A stretch of 64,000 nt of DNA from Pseudomonas nunensis (GCF_024296925.1 NZ_CP101125.1:1242501-1306500), one strand, 5' to 3'; counted from the first letter of the stretch, positions 33,975-44,396 are shown. Numbers and translations are program-made. The notes: generated by a model not told the origin, from the sequence alone.

Positions 33975-35657
33975 TTATGTGTGATGAATCTCCCGATCCT
34001 TGGTTTCCGGCATAAAGAAGATCCCCAGCACCGCCGTCATCACCGCAATCACAATCGGGTACCACAACCCGTAATAGATATCCCCGGTAGCCGCGACCAT
34101 GGCAAACGCCACCGTCGGCAGGAACCCGCCGAACCAGCCATTGCCGATGTGATAGGGCAGCGACATCGAGGTGTAGCGGATGCGCGCCGGGAACAGCTCG
34201 ACCAGCCACGCGGCAATCGGGCCGTAAACCATGGTCACGTAGATCACCAGGATCGTCAGCAACAGCAGGACCATCGGGTAATTGGTCTTCGCCGGGTCGG
34301 CCTTCTCAGGGTAACCGGCCTCCTTGAGCGCGGTGCTGAGGGTGGCGGTGAAGGCGTCGTTTTTAGCCTTGAAGTCAGCGGCGGGCATGTTGCTGCCTTC
34401 GAAGCTCGGGATCACCCTGTCGCCGATGCGCACCTGCGCCACAGTGCCGGGCTCGGCGCTGTCATTCTTGTAAGGGATGGCCCGTTTCGCCAGCAGGGTC
34501 TTGGCGAGGTCGCAGGAACTGGTGAATTTGGCCTTGCCCACCGGGTCGAACTGGAAGGAACACTGGTCCGGATTGGCAATCACCGTGACCGGGTTTTTCT
34601 CCTGGGCGATGAACACGTCGGGGTTACCGAATTGGGTCAGCGCATGGAAGATCGGGAAGTAGGTCAACGCCGCGAGAATGCAGCCAGCCATGATAATGCC
34701 CTTGCGGCCGATGCGGTCGGACAGGCTGCCGAAGATCACGAAGAACGGCGTGCCGATCAGCAACGAACCGGCAATCAACAGGTTGGCGGTTTGCGGGTCG
34801 ATCTTCAGGGTTTGCAGCAGGAAGAACAGCGCATAGAACTGCCCGGTGTACCAGACCACGGCTTGGCCAGCGGTGCCGCCAAGCAGGGCCATGATCACGA
34901 TTTTCAGGTTTTCCCAACGGGCGAAGGATTCGGTCAGCGGTGCTTTTGAGGCCTTGCCTTCCTCCTTCATTTTCAAGAACACCGGCGACTCGCTGAGTTG
35001 CAGGCGGATGTACACCGAGACAATCAGCAGCAGGATCGACAGCAGGAACGGAATCCGCCAGCCCCAGGCCTCGAAGGCTTCGGTGCCGAGCGCGGTGCGG
35101 CAGGCGAGGATCACTAGCAGCGAGAGGAACAGGCCGAGGGTCGCGGTGGTTTGAATCCACGAGGTGAAGTAGCCGCGTTTACCTTTCGGCGCATGTTCCG
35201 CGACATACGTGGCCGCGCCGCCGTACTCACCGCCCAACGCCAGGCCTTGCAGCAGACGCAGGGTGATCAGGATGATCGGCGCCGCTACGCCGATGGTCGC
35301 GTAGCCGGGCAGGAAACCCACGATGGCCGTGGAGATACCCATGATCACAATGGTGATGAGGAACGTGTGCTTGCGCCCGATCATGTCGCCCAACCGGCCG
35401 AACACAATCGCACCGAACGGACGCACGGCGAAGCCTGCGGCGAAGGCGAGCAGGGCGAAGATGAAGGCGGTTGTCTCGTTGACGCCAGCGAAGAAGTGCT
35501 TGGCGATGATCGCGGCGAGGGAGCCGTAGAGGTAAAAGTCGTACCACTCGAAAACAGTGCCCAGGGACGAAGCGAAAATGACCTTGCGCTCCTCCTTGGT
35601 GATGCTGTGGTGGGGCGCGCTGCCTGTGCCCGTGGTTGTGCTGTCGATTACGGCCAT
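33975..35657 (-). CDS. MFS transporter, metabolite:H+ symporter (MHS/ProP) type with large extramembrane insert
   Basis: This 560-residue protein has the family signature FASSLGTVFEWYDFYLYG followed by 12 membrane segments and the loop motif FGRLGDMIGRKH. A hydrophilic insert of about 100 residues (around NPDQCSFQFDPVG to NYPMV) lies between two segments of the C-terminal half, much longer than in ProP. The family imports carboxylates or betaine-like osmolytes with protons. ATG 35657 is preceded by ACGGAGAAG. It lies between the two-component system and a chemoreceptor gene on the same strand as the latter. Substrate is not determined. Confidence 0.85.
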   Translation of the reverse strand: MAVIDSTTTGTGSAPHHSITKEERKVIFASSLGTVFEWYDFYLYGSLAAIIAKHFFAGVNETTAFIFALLAFAAGFAVRPFGAIVFGRLGDMIGRKHTFLITIVIMGISTAIVGFLPGYATIGVAAPIILITLRLLQGLALGGEYGGAATYVAEHAPKGKRGYFTSWIQTTATLGLFLSLLVILACRTALGTEAFEAWGWRIPFLLSILLLIVSVYIRLQLSESPVFLKMKEEGKASKAPLTESFARWENLKIVIMALLGGTAGQAVVWYTGQFYALFFLLQTLKIDPQTANLLIAGSLLIGTPFFVIFGSLSDRIGRKGIIMAGCILAALTYFPIFHALTQFGNPDVFIAQEKNPVTVIANPDQCSFQFDPVGKAKFTSSCDLAKTLLAKRAIPYKNDSAEPGTVAQVRIGDRVIPSFEGSNMPAADFKAKNDAFTATLSTALKEAGYPEKADPAKTNYPMVLLLLTILVIYVTMVYGPIAAWLVELFPARIRYTSMSLPYHIGNGWFGGFLPTVAFAMVAATGDIYYGLWYPIVIAVMTAVLGIFFMPETKDREIHHT

Positions 35658-35860
35658 GGGTCTTCTCCGTCTTGCTCTTGTTGTAGGCCGGAGCACCTCA
35701 TTACTCTTATTGTCGCACCCAGGCCCTGGGGCTGATGTCATGGGATTGCGCGAAGCATGGAACAGACAGTCTCGTGTTGCGGCGAAGCTTCCTAAAGCAT
35801 AATCACGTTCGCGCAAATATCCACTCGCTGCCCGCTCAAACCCCAGAACCTGTGGAGATC

Positions 35861-35954
35861 CTGTGGGAGCGGGCTTGCTCGCGAAGAGGCCATGCCAGTC
35901 GAAATCAATGGCGGCTGACACACCGCTTTCGCGAGCAAGCCCGCTCCCACAGGG
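35861..35954. repeat. REP pair
   Basis: Inverted GCGGGCTTGCTCGCGA REPs flank a spacer in the gap between the chemoreceptor stop and the MFS start. Both genes read leftwards. Confidence 0.85.
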
Positions 35955-35980
35955 GATTAGGGTGTTTGAGGGATCTTGAA

Positions 35981-38128
35981 TCAGACCCGGAACTGATCCA
36001 TCAAGCTCTGCTGCTGATTCGCCAGGCTGTTCAGCGACTGGCTGACCCGCGCCGACTCATTGGCCTGTCCCGACAGCGACTCGGTCACGTCACGAATGGT
36101 CGCGACGTTGTTGTTGATCTCCTCGGCCACCGCGCTCTGTTCCTCGGCGGCACTGGCGATTTGCAGGTTCATGTCGCTGATGACCGTCACCGCATCGCCG
36201 ATCTGGCGCAACGCGGTCACCGCTTGGCCGACTTGCTCGACGCTGCCCTGGGCCTGACGATGGCTGTTGTTCATCGAGTTGACCACGTCCTGGGTGCCGC
36301 TCTGCAATTGCTCGATCACCTGGCGGGTTTCCTCGACCGACTCCTGGGTGCGCCGCGCCAGGTTGCGCACTTCATCGGCCACCACGGCAAAACCGCGTCC
36401 GGCTTCACCGGCACGCGCCGCTTCGATCGCCGCGTTAAGCGCCAACAGGTTGGTCTGCTCGGCGATCGCACGAATCACTTCCAGCACCGAACCGATCTTC
36501 TCGCTGTTCGCCGCCAGGCCTTCGACCTGCACCATCGCCGCACTCATGTCGGCGGCGAGGTTATCGATGCTGGCGGTGGTGCGGTCGATCACGGTCAAAC
36601 CCTGGCGGGTCGCCTGATCCGCATCTCGTGCTGCGTGAGCCGCCTGGGCCGCGCTGCGTGCGACGTCCTGGGCGGTGGCGCTCATTTCGTGGGAAGCGGT
36701 GGCCACCTGATCGACCTGACGGTATTGCTGCTCCATGCCGGCGCTGGTCTGGGTGGCGATGGCGGAGGATTGGTCCGCCGTGCTGCGCGCGTCCTGCACC
36801 GAGCGTTTCACCTCGGCGATGATCGGTTGCAGCTTGTCGAGGAAGCGGTTGAACCAGCCGGCCAACTGTCCCAGCTCATCTTTCTTGTCATAGGCCAGGC
36901 GCCGGGTCAGGTCACCTTCGCCGCTGGCGATGTCTTCGAGCATATGCGCCACGCCGAGGATCGGTTTGGTCACGCTGCGGGCCATCAACCACACCAGCAG
37001 CAGGCCGATCAACGCGGCGAGCACACCCAGACCGAGCTCGACCAGCGAGCCGGCGCGGTTGCTTTCGTCGAGTTGTTTTTTCAGCGCTTCGGCCGGACCG
37101 ACCAGGACTTTCTCCGGCACGTCGAGCAACACGCCCCAAGGCTTGCCGCCCGGAATCGGCTGGAACGGCGACAACACTTTCAACTGCTGATTGCTGTGCA
37201 GGCTGGCGGTTTTGCTGCTGGCGGCGAGCATCCGAATCAGCTCGGCGCCGTTGGTTTTGTCCACGGTGTCCAGGCGCTGGCTGAGTTTGCTGGCGTCTGG
37301 GCTGTAACCGGCGAGCAGGCCGACCGGGCTGAGAATGCTGACGCTGGTCTGGCCGTCATAGAGCTTTTTGCTCGCGCCCTGGCTGATCGCTTGCAGGCTG
37401 TTGAGGTTGATGTCCACCGACAGCGAGGCGATGACTTTGCCGTTGACCATCAGCGGGAACACGATGCTGGTCATCAGCACGTTCTGGCCGTCGATCACAT
37501 AGAAGTATGGTTCGATCACACACGGCTTGAGCGTGGTGCGCGGGCAGGTGAACCAGGCGTTGGCCGCCTCGCCGCTGGGGCCGGTGCTGGTGTCGGCCAT
37601 GTCGCTTTCCGGCAGGGCCATCGACGTCACTTTGCCCGGCGTCGGTTGCGACCAGTACAGGGCGAAGCGGCCCTTGTCGTTGCTGCCGAGCTCAGCCTGG
37701 CCGGCGAACAGTTCATCCTTGCCGTCCAGCGCATTGGCTTCGAACACCAGGGACAGGCCGAGCAGTTCCGGGTTGGCTTGCAGCGCCGATTTGACCTGGC
37801 GGGTCAGGTCTTCACGCAGGTCGAAGGCGTCGAGAAAACGCTTTTCGGCCTGATCGCGCAGGAACAGCACCTGGCGCGAGAAACCGTGGCCGTATTGATA
37901 GGCGTCCATGAACTGCTGACGAATATTCAGCGCCTGGTTTTCACCCTGGGACTCGATCCGCGCCTGGGCGGCTTCGTTGAGCATCTCCATGCTCGACGCT
38001 TTCACCAGCGCGGAACTGTGCTCCATGCGATACAGCGAAAGACCCACCAACAGGGTCACGATACCCGCCAGGCAGAGCCCGGCCAGCAGGGTGATTTTCC
38101 ATTGGATGGAGAGTTGTCTGAGCGACAT
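35981..38128 (-). CDS. tlpQ: Methyl-accepting chemotaxis protein with a dCache sensor, TlpQ-like
   Basis: This 715-residue chemoreceptor has one membrane segment near the N-terminus (about 12-31), a periplasmic double-Cache sensor (about 50-350), a second segment (about 360-385), a HAMP domain and a cytoplasmic signalling hairpin with the conserved tip [20 protein letters not shown]. The size, and the close company of a second chemoreceptor, a transporter and BqsRS-like genes, match the P. aeruginosa histamine/polyamine receptor TlpQ (PA2654). The ligand remains an inference. The ATG at 38128 follows AAGGAC. Confidence 0.8.
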   Translation of the reverse strand: MSLRQLSIQWKITLLAGLCLAGIVTLLVGLSLYRMEHSSALVKASSMEMLNEAAQARIESQGENQALNIRQQFMDAYQYGHGFSRQVLFLRDQAEKRFLDAFDLREDLTRQVKSALQANPELLGLSLVFEANALDGKDELFAGQAELGSNDKGRFALYWSQPTPGKVTSMALPESDMADTSTGPSGEAANAWFTCPRTTLKPCVIEPYFYVIDGQNVLMTSIVFPLMVNGKVIASLSVDINLNSLQAISQGASKKLYDGQTSVSILSPVGLLAGYSPDASKLSQRLDTVDKTNGAELIRMLAASSKTASLHSNQQLKVLSPFQPIPGGKPWGVLLDVPEKVLVGPAEALKKQLDESNRAGSLVELGLGVLAALIGLLLVWLMARSVTKPILGVAHMLEDIASGEGDLTRRLAYDKKDELGQLAGWFNRFLDKLQPIIAEVKRSVQDARSTADQSSAIATQTSAGMEQQYRQVDQVATASHEMSATAQDVARSAAQAAHAARDADQATRQGLTVIDRTTASIDNLAADMSAAMVQVEGLAANSEKIGSVLEVIRAIAEQTNLLALNAAIEAARAGEAGRGFAVVADEVRNLARRTQESVEETRQVIEQLQSGTQDVVNSMNNSHRQAQGSVEQVGQAVTALRQIGDAVTVISDMNLQIASAAEEQSAVAEEINNNVATIRDVTESLSGQANESARVSQSLNSLANQQQSLMDQFRV

Positions 38129-38209
38129 GGAGACGTCCTTATTCGATATTTATCTGAGACTTTGCACTGTAACGGCCGCGAATCGTCTTTCTTAAGGACG
38201 AATCAGACC

Positions 38210-38300
38210 TGTAGGAGCGAGGCTTGCCCGCGATGGCGTCGGCACATTCAACATTGATGTGACTGACACACCGCCATCGCGGGCAAGCCTCGCTCCTACG
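38210..38300. repeat. Inverted repeat, CGAGGCTTGCCCGCGA family
   Basis: Left arm 38210-38238 reads TGTAGGAGCGAGGCTTGCCC onward, and the right arm ends at 38300. This is a different family from the common REP and occurs here only once. It is in the 353-base gap between the divergent chemoreceptor and transporter genes; the rest of that gap shows no gene. Confidence 0.85.
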
Positions 38301-38481
38301 AAAAGCAATTGTGCATCCAAGTCGGTTATCACAATCCGTAACATCGGCATGGCCCAAGCGCTTTGACACGACGCCCTCTCTGCGGCACAGTGCGCGCCCT
38401 CTAATAAAACCCATTCCTTGTTCCGCTGGCGGCTCTTCGCAGACTGCCGGCCGGGCTCATTTCGCTTGCCTAGAGGTAACG

Positions 38482-39801
38482 ATGATTAATGCTGTAATTG
38501 CCGCGGTCGGCGTCATGCTGGTACTCAGCTTGTCCCGCGTGCACGTAGTGATCGCGCTGATTGTCGGCGCCCTGGTCGGTGGTTTGACCGGTGGCCTGGG
38601 CATCGACGCAACCCTCAAGGCTTTCAACAGCGGCCTCGGTGGCGGGGCAACGGTGGCGTTGTCCTACGCCTTGCTCGGCGCCTTCGCGGTGGCGATTGCC
38701 AAGTCCGGCCTGGCCCATGCGCTGGCTGACAAAGCCCTGGCGATGGTCGATCGCCAGCACGCCAACGGTGGCGGCTCGGTCAAATGGCTATTGATCGGCC
38801 TGCTGTGGGTGGTGGCGATCGCATCGCAAAACATTCTGCCGATACATATCGCCTTTATTCCGTTGCTGGTGCCGCCGCTTCTATATGTGCTGACCAAGTT
38901 GCAACTGGATCGGCGCTTGATCGCCTGCGTCATGACCTTCGGCCTGATCACGCCGTACATGTTCCTGCCGGTGGGCTTCGGCAACATTTTCCTGAATGAA
39001 ATCCTGCTGGCCAACGTGGCCCGCAGCGGCGTGGACATCAGCGGCATCAACGTCACCCATGCCATGGGTATTCCGGCACTGGGCATGGTGGTTGGCCTGG
39101 CAGCGGCGTTTATCAGCTACCGCAAGAAACGCATCTATGACCTGGAAAAGATCGAGAAAGTCGAGCAGGTCGCAGTGGCGTACAACCCGTTGAGCCTGAT
39201 GGTAGCCGGTGTGGCCATCGCGGCGGCGTTCATCATTCAGTTGCTGCTGGATTCGATGATCATCGGTGCGCTGTCCGGGTTCCTGATTTTCTCGGCATCG
39301 GGCATCGTGAAATGGCGCGACACCGACGACCTGTTCACCGAAGGCATGAAGATGATGGCGATGATCGGTTTCATCATGATCGCCGCCTCCGGGTTCGCCG
39401 AAGTGATGAAAGCCACCGGTGACGTGCAGACGCTGGTGCAAGCGTCTGCATCGTGGATCGGCCACAGCAAAGGCATCGGCGCGTTGTTGATGTTGCTGGT
39501 CGGCCTGCTGGTGACCATGGGCATCGGTTCGTCATTTTCCACCGTGCCTATCCTGGCGGCGATCTTCGTGCCGCTGTGCGTGCAGTTGGGCTTCAGCCCT
39601 ATCGCGATCGTGTGCATCGTCGGCACGGCCGGCGCCCTGGGTGACGCCGGTTCGCCAGCATCGGATTCGACCCTGGGCCCGACCTCCGGTTTGAACATCG
39701 ACGGCCAGCACCACCACATCTGGGACACCGTGGTTCCGACCTTCCTGCACTACAACCTGCCGCTGCTGGCGTTTGGCTGGGTGGCAGCGATGGTTCTCTG
39801 A
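38482..39801 (+). CDS. Na+/H+ antiporter-family permease (NhaC/YuiF-like)
   Basis: This 439-residue inner-membrane protein has about 11 to 12 membrane segments starting at residue 3. It shows a Na+/H+-antiporter-family (NhaC-like) pattern, with [16 protein letters not shown] and [20 protein letters not shown] late in the protein. Members of this group are often amino-acid or amine transporters despite the name. GAGGT precedes the ATG at 38482. It lies between two chemoreceptor genes, like PA2653 in P. aeruginosa, which suggests it imports a compound that one of them senses. Confidence 0.8.
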   Translation: MINAVIAAVGVMLVLSLSRVHVVIALIVGALVGGLTGGLGIDATLKAFNSGLGGGATVALSYALLGAFAVAIAKSGLAHALADKALAMVDRQHANGGGSVKWLLIGLLWVVAIASQNILPIHIAFIPLLVPPLLYVLTKLQLDRRLIACVMTFGLITPYMFLPVGFGNIFLNEILLANVARSGVDISGINVTHAMGIPALGMVVGLAAAFISYRKKRIYDLEKIEKVEQVAVAYNPLSLMVAGVAIAAAFIIQLLLDSMIIGALSGFLIFSASGIVKWRDTDDLFTEGMKMMAMIGFIMIAASGFAEVMKATGDVQTLVQASASWIGHSKGIGALLMLLVGLLVTMGIGSSFSTVPILAAIFVPLCVQLGFSPIAIVCIVGTAGALGDAGSPASDSTLGPTSGLNIDGQHHHIWDTVVPTFLHYNLPLLAFGWVAAMVL

Positions 39802-39815
39802 ACAACAGAGATCCA

Positions 39816-39907
39816 ATGTGGGAGCGGGCTTGCTCGCGAAGACGGAGTGTCAGTCGACTTCATCATTGACTGACACGACGCCTTCGCGAGCAAGCCCGCT
39901 CCCACAT
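39816..39907. repeat. REP pair
   Basis: Inverted GCGGGCTTGCTCGCGA REPs begin 15 bases after the transporter stop and precede the second chemoreceptor gene on the same strand. Confidence 0.85.
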
Positions 39908-39994
39908 TGATCTGTGTTTGCTTCACTCAACTTTTGATCTGGCCTGCCGTTACAGCCTTTAACCACGCCAATAAAATCAAAAGAGTGAACCGTC

Positions 39995-41677
39995 ATGCGC
40001 ATGAGCCTGAAGGCTAAAGTCCTGTCCCTTGCCGTTCTCCCGGTGTTGCTCTTCGCGCTAGTCATCAGCCTGACCACGCTGTTCATTCTCAAGGAACAGG
40101 CGCGCAAGGAGGTCGAGGAAACCCGCCAGAGCCTGCTCAAGGATGCCAAGGCTACCCTGCAAAGTTACGTGGCCGTGGCCATGACCGCGATCAAACCGCT
40201 TTACGACGCTGCCGCCCCCGGCGATGACGCGGCGCGGGCCCAGGTGGTCAAGTTGCTGTCGAGCATCAGCTACGGCAAGGACGGCTACTTCTTCGGCTAC
40301 GACTCCAACACCGTGCGCCTGTTCAAGTCCAACAGCCCTGACGGCGTGGGCCAGAGCTTCAAGGACAACCGCGACCCGAACGGCGTCTACGTCAACCGCG
40401 ACCTGGTGAAAGTCGCGAAGGACGGCACCCACTATCTGGAATACAGCTCGCCGCTGCCCGGCAACACCCAGGTGCTGGTGCCCAAGCTCGGCTACACCGA
40501 ATACCTGCCGAAGTGGGACATGGCGGTCGGCACCTCGGTCAACCTCGACGGCATCGAAGCCCAGGTCGCGCTGGTGCAGGCCAAGGTCACCGAACGGATG
40601 GAAGGCGTGGTGCTGAGCATCGTCGGGATTGCCGTGGTGGTGTTGCTGGTGATTGCGGCGGCGGGGATGCTGCTGGCCAACGCGATTCTGCGTCCGCTGA
40701 ATTTGATGAAAGCCAACCTCGATGACATCGCGGCGGGCGAGGGCGACCTGACCCGGCGCCTGACCATCACCAGCGAAGATGAACTCGGTCAATTGGCCGG
40801 TTCGTTCAACCGCTTCGTCGACAAGATTCACGGCCTCGTTCGTCAGATCACCGAAATGACCTCGCAGTTGACCGGGCTGGTGAACCAGGTGTCCGATCAG
40901 GCCCAGCGCTCGGATCAGGCGATGGAGCGTCAGCGTCATGAGACGGATCAGGTCGCCACGGCGATCAACGAGATGTCCGCCGCCGCCCAGGAAGTTGCCA
41001 AGAGCGCGCAGAACGCCGCCGTCGCCGCCCAGCAAACTGACGCCGAAGGCCAGGCTGCCAAGCGAGTGGTGGCCGGCAGCATCGTGAAGATTCATGCATT
41101 GGTGGACGACATCCGCACCAGCGGTGTGTCCCTCGACAGCCTGCAAAAAGACGTGTCATCGATTGTCAGCGTGCTCGGGGTGATCCGTTCGATTGCCGAG
41201 CAGACCAACCTGTTGGCCCTCAACGCGGCCATTGAAGCTGCGCGCGCCGGTGAGGCCGGTCGTGGCTTTGCGGTGGTGGCGGACGAAGTACGCGCGCTGG
41301 CCAGCCGCACGCAAATCAGCACCCAGGAAATCCAGGGCATGATCGACCGTTTGCAGGCCGGTACTCAGTCGGCGGTGGAAGCCATGCGCCGTTCCAGCGA
41401 GGCCGGCGACGGCACCTCGGCCCAGGCCAACGAAGCGGGGGCTTCGCTGGACACCATGGCGCAGTTGATCGGCACCATCAACTCGATGAACGCGCAGATC
41501 GCCAGCGCTGCGGAAGAACAGACGGCAGTGGCGGAAGAGATCAACCGCAGCGTGCATCAGATTGCGGTGGCGGTGGACAGCGTGGCGGATGAGACTCAGC
41601 TCGGTGCGCAGACATCGCGCAGCCTGGCGGACCTGGGCCAGCGTCTCGGTAAATTGGTCGGGCAGTTCCGGATCTAG
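39995..41677 (+). CDS. ctpM: Methyl-accepting chemotaxis protein with single-Cache sensor, CtpM-like
   Basis: This 560-residue chemoreceptor has membrane segments at about 11-32 and 200-222. The periplasmic single-Cache (sCache_2) sensor between them contains [10 protein letters not shown] and a YSSPLPGN segment. HAMP, coiled signalling arms and the conserved [20 protein letters not shown] tip follow. Size and place (next to the transporter and TlpQ-like gene) match CtpM of P. aeruginosa (PA2652), a malate receptor. The ligand is inferred from that only. Start codons at 39995 and 40001 are equally plausible. Confidence 0.82.
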   Translation: MRMSLKAKVLSLAVLPVLLFALVISLTTLFILKEQARKEVEETRQSLLKDAKATLQSYVAVAMTAIKPLYDAAAPGDDAARAQVVKLLSSISYGKDGYFFGYDSNTVRLFKSNSPDGVGQSFKDNRDPNGVYVNRDLVKVAKDGTHYLEYSSPLPGNTQVLVPKLGYTEYLPKWDMAVGTSVNLDGIEAQVALVQAKVTERMEGVVLSIVGIAVVVLLVIAAAGMLLANAILRPLNLMKANLDDIAAGEGDLTRRLTITSEDELGQLAGSFNRFVDKIHGLVRQITEMTSQLTGLVNQVSDQAQRSDQAMERQRHETDQVATAINEMSAAAQEVAKSAQNAAVAAQQTDAEGQAAKRVVAGSIVKIHALVDDIRTSGVSLDSLQKDVSSIVSVLGVIRSIAEQTNLLALNAAIEAARAGEAGRGFAVVADEVRALASRTQISTQEIQGMIDRLQAGTQSAVEAMRRSSEAGDGTSAQANEAGASLDTMAQLIGTINSMNAQIASAAEEQTAVAEEINRSVHQIAVAVDSVADETQLGAQTSRSLADLGQRLGKLVGQFRI

Positions 41678-41693
41678 AACGCGACACGCTCCC

Positions 41694-41826
41694 TGTAGCA
41701 GCTGGCGCAGCCTGCGTTCGGCTGCGCAGCAGTCGTTAACCCTAGCCTCGCGGTTTACCTGACACACCGCGCGGCCTGATTTCGCGACTGCTTCGCAGCC
41801 GAACGCAGGCTGCGCCAGCTGCTACA
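41694..41826. repeat. Inverted repeat, TAGCAGCTG family
   Basis: Left arm TGTAGCAGCTGGCGCAGCCT onward (41694-41739) and right arm ending GCGCCAGCTGCTACA (to 41826) pair well. It is a single-copy relative of the expanded element at 4668-5015. It fills the gap between converging chemoreceptor and LysR genes. Confidence 0.85.
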
Positions 41827-41832
41827 AGGCAA

Positions 41833-42768
41833 CTATGGTCTGTCCCAATAGGGCACGGTTCCGAAACACTCCACATAAAAATCAATCACCGTCCGCACCT
41901 TCACCGACAACCGCCGGCTACCCGGCCACAGCACGGCAATTTGCTGCGGCTCCAGGCTGTTGGACACTTGATATTCTCCCAGCACCGGCACCAGCGTGCC
42001 TTCGCGCACCGCTTCGCCGATCAGCCATGACGGAAACATCACCAACCCCAGCCCCTGTTCGGCGGCCTGGGTCAGGGTGTCGGCGTGGTTGCCGGTGATC
42101 GGTCCCTTCACCGAGTACGGCGTCCAGTCCTCTTGCCCCTGACGAAAGAACCAGCGCTGCTGACCCGTCACGCCTTTGTAGGCCAGGCATTGGTGCGCGG
42201 CGAGGTCTTCGGGATGTTGCGGGACGCCGTGGCGTTTCAGATAGGCAGGACTGGCCGCGACTTGAAAGCGATGCGGCGCGAGGATTCGCGCCTGCATGCT
42301 CGAATCGTGCAGCGGGCCGATGCGGAACAACAGGTCGGCGCCTTCCTGCAACGGGTCGACGTAGCTGTCGGTCTGCTGGATATCCAGTTGCAGCTTCGGA
42401 TAGCGCTCGCACAACTGCCCCAGCCACGGCGTCAGATGCCGCTGGCCAAACACCACCGGCGCATTGATCCGCACCAGTCCGCTGGGTTCGCTTTGCTGTT
42501 CCTGCAAGGCCTGTTCGGCCTCTTCCAGTTGCACCAACACCAATCGCGCGTGATGCCCGAGCATGCGTCCGGCCTCCGTCGGCGTGACCGCGCGAGTGTG
42601 GCGGTAGAGCAATTGCTGGTTGAGGGCCTGTTCCATCAACTGGATCTGCCGGGAAATCGAGGAGGGCGCGAGGCCTTCGCGGCGGGCGACTTCGGAAAAA
42701 CTGCCGTGGTCGAGTACTGCGACGAATAGCCGAAGCGCCTTGAATCCGAGCTCGTTGAGGCCGTGCAT
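41833..42768 (-). CDS. LysR-family transcriptional regulator
   Basis: This 311-residue regulator has an N-terminal helix-turn-helix (FVAVLDHGSFSEVARREGLAPSS) and a LysR effector-binding domain (about 90-300). It resembles the CrgA/AaeR-like subgroup. It is divergent from the paired YdcZ transporter genes across 246 bases with a REP element, so it may control them. Effector unknown. The start at 42768 is preferred because HTH phasing begins normally from it. Confidence 0.88.
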   Translation of the reverse strand: MHGLNELGFKALRLFVAVLDHGSFSEVARREGLAPSSISRQIQLMEQALNQQLLYRHTRAVTPTEAGRMLGHHARLVLVQLEEAEQALQEQQSEPSGLVRINAPVVFGQRHLTPWLGQLCERYPKLQLDIQQTDSYVDPLQEGADLLFRIGPLHDSSMQARILAPHRFQVAASPAYLKRHGVPQHPEDLAAHQCLAYKGVTGQQRWFFRQGQEDWTPYSVKGPITGNHADTLTQAAEQGLGLVMFPSWLIGEAVREGTLVPVLGEYQVSNSLEPQQIAVLWPGSRRLSVKVRTVIDFYVECFGTVPYWDRP

Positions 42769-42886
42769 GGTGGGTCCTGCTGTGCGAGTTGCGCAAAAGT
42801 GTTGTCCGGATGCTCCCATTTATCGCAAAGGATCGCCAGCCGATAATGCGCGCCTTACTCACACAGCAAGAACACCACAATCCAAT

Positions 42887-42977
42887 TGTGGGAGCGAGCC
42901 TGCTCGCGAAGAGGGCGTGTCAGTCGGCATTGATTTGACTGATACACCGCCTTCGCGAGCAGGCTCGCTCCCACAGG
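42887..42977. repeat. REP pair
   Basis: Inverted REPs of the GCGAGCCTGCTCGCGA variant lie in the divergent gap between the LysR gene and the first YdcZ gene. Confidence 0.85.
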
Positions 42978-43014
42978 ATCTGTGATCTTGACTGACAAAT
43001 CGCAGGTTTTCCTT

Positions 43015-43509
43015 ATGCAATCTCCTTCAATCGATAACGCCGGCGTTATCACAACGCCAACCACCAAACCCGGGTTGCGGCTATTGCTGCTACCCCTGGT
43101 CATCCTCGCCGGCATGGGCTTGTCCGTGGAGGCCGGTTTGCTCGGGCCGCTCGGGGTTCAGGTCGGGCATCTGTGGGCAACCCTGAGCATCTTCGGCGTC
43201 GGTTCGGCGATTCTGTTTCTGTTGCTGCTGTTCAGCGGCAAGCAACAGGGTCCGGCCCTCAGCGAATTGCCGCGTTGGCAGCTGATCGGCGGGTTTCTCG
43301 GGCCGATCTACGTGGTGGTGTTGACCATGGCCACGCCGCACATCGGTGTCGCCATGACCATGATTGCGATCCTCTCCGGGCAGGTCGGCAAGAGTGTGCT
43401 GATCGACCATTTCGGCTGGTTCGGCGCCACCCGCAAAAAGGTCAACGGTGAACGTTGGCTGGCCTTGCTGCTGATTGTGGCGGCACTTGTTCTGAGCGCT
43501 CGGGGTTGA
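43015..43509 (+). CDS. DMT-superfamily transporter, YdcZ (DUF606) type, first half
   Basis: This 164-residue protein has about five membrane segments (LRLLLLPLVILAGMGLSVEAGL, HLWATLSIFGVGSAILFLLL and so on) and a conserved GLSVEAGLLGPLG segment. YdcZ proteins are small members of the drug/metabolite group that often occur as pairs. The next gene starts in the same TGATG. The two products probably form a heterodimeric transporter of unknown substrate. Confidence 0.82.
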   Translation: MQSPSIDNAGVITTPTTKPGLRLLLLPLVILAGMGLSVEAGLLGPLGVQVGHLWATLSIFGVGSAILFLLLLFSGKQQGPALSELPRWQLIGGFLGPIYVVVLTMATPHIGVAMTMIAILSGQVGKSVLIDHFGWFGATRKKVNGERWLALLLIVAALVLSARG

Positions 43510-43964
43510 TGATGAATCTGATTATTTTGTTGGCCGTGGTGGTCGCGGCAGGTGCGGTATTAAGTATCCAGGCGGCGATCAATGGACGTCTCGGGGAAAC
43601 CGTCGGCGTGTTGCGCAGCAGTTTGCTGACCTTTGTGGTCGGCGCGGTGGTCACCGGGTTGTTGATCCTGTTTTTTGAACCGGCCCACGCCGTGAGCCTG
43701 TTGGACGTGCCGAAATGGCAGCTCAGCGGGGCGCTGTTTGGCGTGGTGTACATGATGGTCATGGTCGGCGCGGTGCCCCGGGTCGGCACGGCGGTGGCGA
43801 CGGTGGCGGTGATCGTCGGGCAACTGGGCATGGGCATGTTGATCGACAACTTTGGCTGGCTCGGCAACCCGGCGATCGAGTTGTCGGGGAGTCGGATCGT
43901 GGCGATGGTGTGTCTGGCGCTGGCGTTGGTGTTTATGTATCGCAGCAATTCGCGGCAGGCGTAA
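43509..43964 (+). CDS. DMT-superfamily transporter, YdcZ (DUF606) type, second half
   Basis: This 151-residue paralogue of the preceding protein has five membrane segments and the AINGRLGETVG segment, the canonical YdcZ signature. The ATG at 43509 overlaps the previous stop by one base, the usual sign of coupled translation. It is followed by a long inverted repeat that may serve as a terminator. Confidence 0.83.
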   Translation: MMNLIILLAVVVAAGAVLSIQAAINGRLGETVGVLRSSLLTFVVGAVVTGLLILFFEPAHAVSLLDVPKWQLSGALFGVVYMMVMVGAVPRVGTAVATVAVIVGQLGMGMLIDNFGWLGNPAIELSGSRIVAMVCLALALVFMYRSNSRQA

Positions 43965-43975
43965 CTCTGTCCCGT

Positions 43976-44070
43976 GTAGGAGCTGTCGAGTGAAACGAGG
44001 CTGCGATCTTTTGATCTTGATTTTTTAAGATCAAAAGATCGCAGCCTCGTTTCACTCGACAGCTCCTACA
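43976..44070. repeat. Long perfect-stem inverted repeat, GAGCTGTCGAGTG family
   Basis: TGTAGGAGCTGTCGAGTGAA onward (43976-44018) is mirrored by the complement ending CTCCTACA (to 44070), so that the stem is about 43 bases with a very short loop. It lies after the second YdcZ gene and just before the metallothionein leader. A relative with edge expansions is at 45550-45740. Confidence 0.9.
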
Positions 44071-44157
44071 AGGAGACGCTTTCCAATGTTGGCTTCTACA
44101 CTGGTAATACGGTGCGCATCCGTCGCGCCGGACGACCATAACAGTGGAGTCCGCCTC

Positions 44158-44322
44158 ATGATCGACAGTGAAAGTATCTGCGACTGCCCGAAATGCTCCT
44201 GCAAACTGGGCCAACATCCGATTGCGCGTCACGGCAAGCACTACTGCTGCGAAGCCTGCGCCAAGCATCATGAGCACGGTGAAGAGTGCTCCAGCAAGGG
44301 CTGCAAATGCGCCCACGACTGA
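44158..44322 (+). CDS. bmtA: Bacterial metallothionein
   Basis: This 54-residue cytoplasmic protein binds Zn, Cd or Cu. It has ten Cys (C8, C10, C13, C15, C30, C31, C34, C44, C49, C51) and seven His, in the order CxCxxCxC, YCCxxC and CxxxxCxC, as in Pseudomonas SmtA/PmtA-type proteins. GGAG is 9 bases before the ATG. A strong hairpin terminator follows, so it is monocistronic. The central CC doublet is unusual and adds one ligand. Confidence 0.92.
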   Translation: MIDSESICDCPKCSCKLGQHPIARHGKHYCCEACAKHHEHGEECSSKGCKCAHD

Positions 44323-44331
44323 CCGCTCATC

Positions 44332-44366
44332 AAAAAAAAGTGGAGCCACAGGGCTCCACTTTTTGT
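44332..44366. terminator. Bidirectional terminator
   Basis: AGTGGAGCC (44339-44347), loop ACAG, GGCTCCACT (44352-44360) is preceded by eight A and followed by five T. It ends the metallothionein gene on the plus strand and the converging small gene on the minus strand. Confidence 0.9.
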
Positions 44367-44396
44367 TTCTGACGCTCCTTGTCTTCCTTGTTCCGT

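Noticed and set aside
35735..38257. Antisense frame of about 840 codons over the chemoreceptor gene
   Set aside because: It is opposite a clear chemoreceptor with all domains. The translated sequence is low complexity (His, Gln, Arg, Val rich) and matches nothing.
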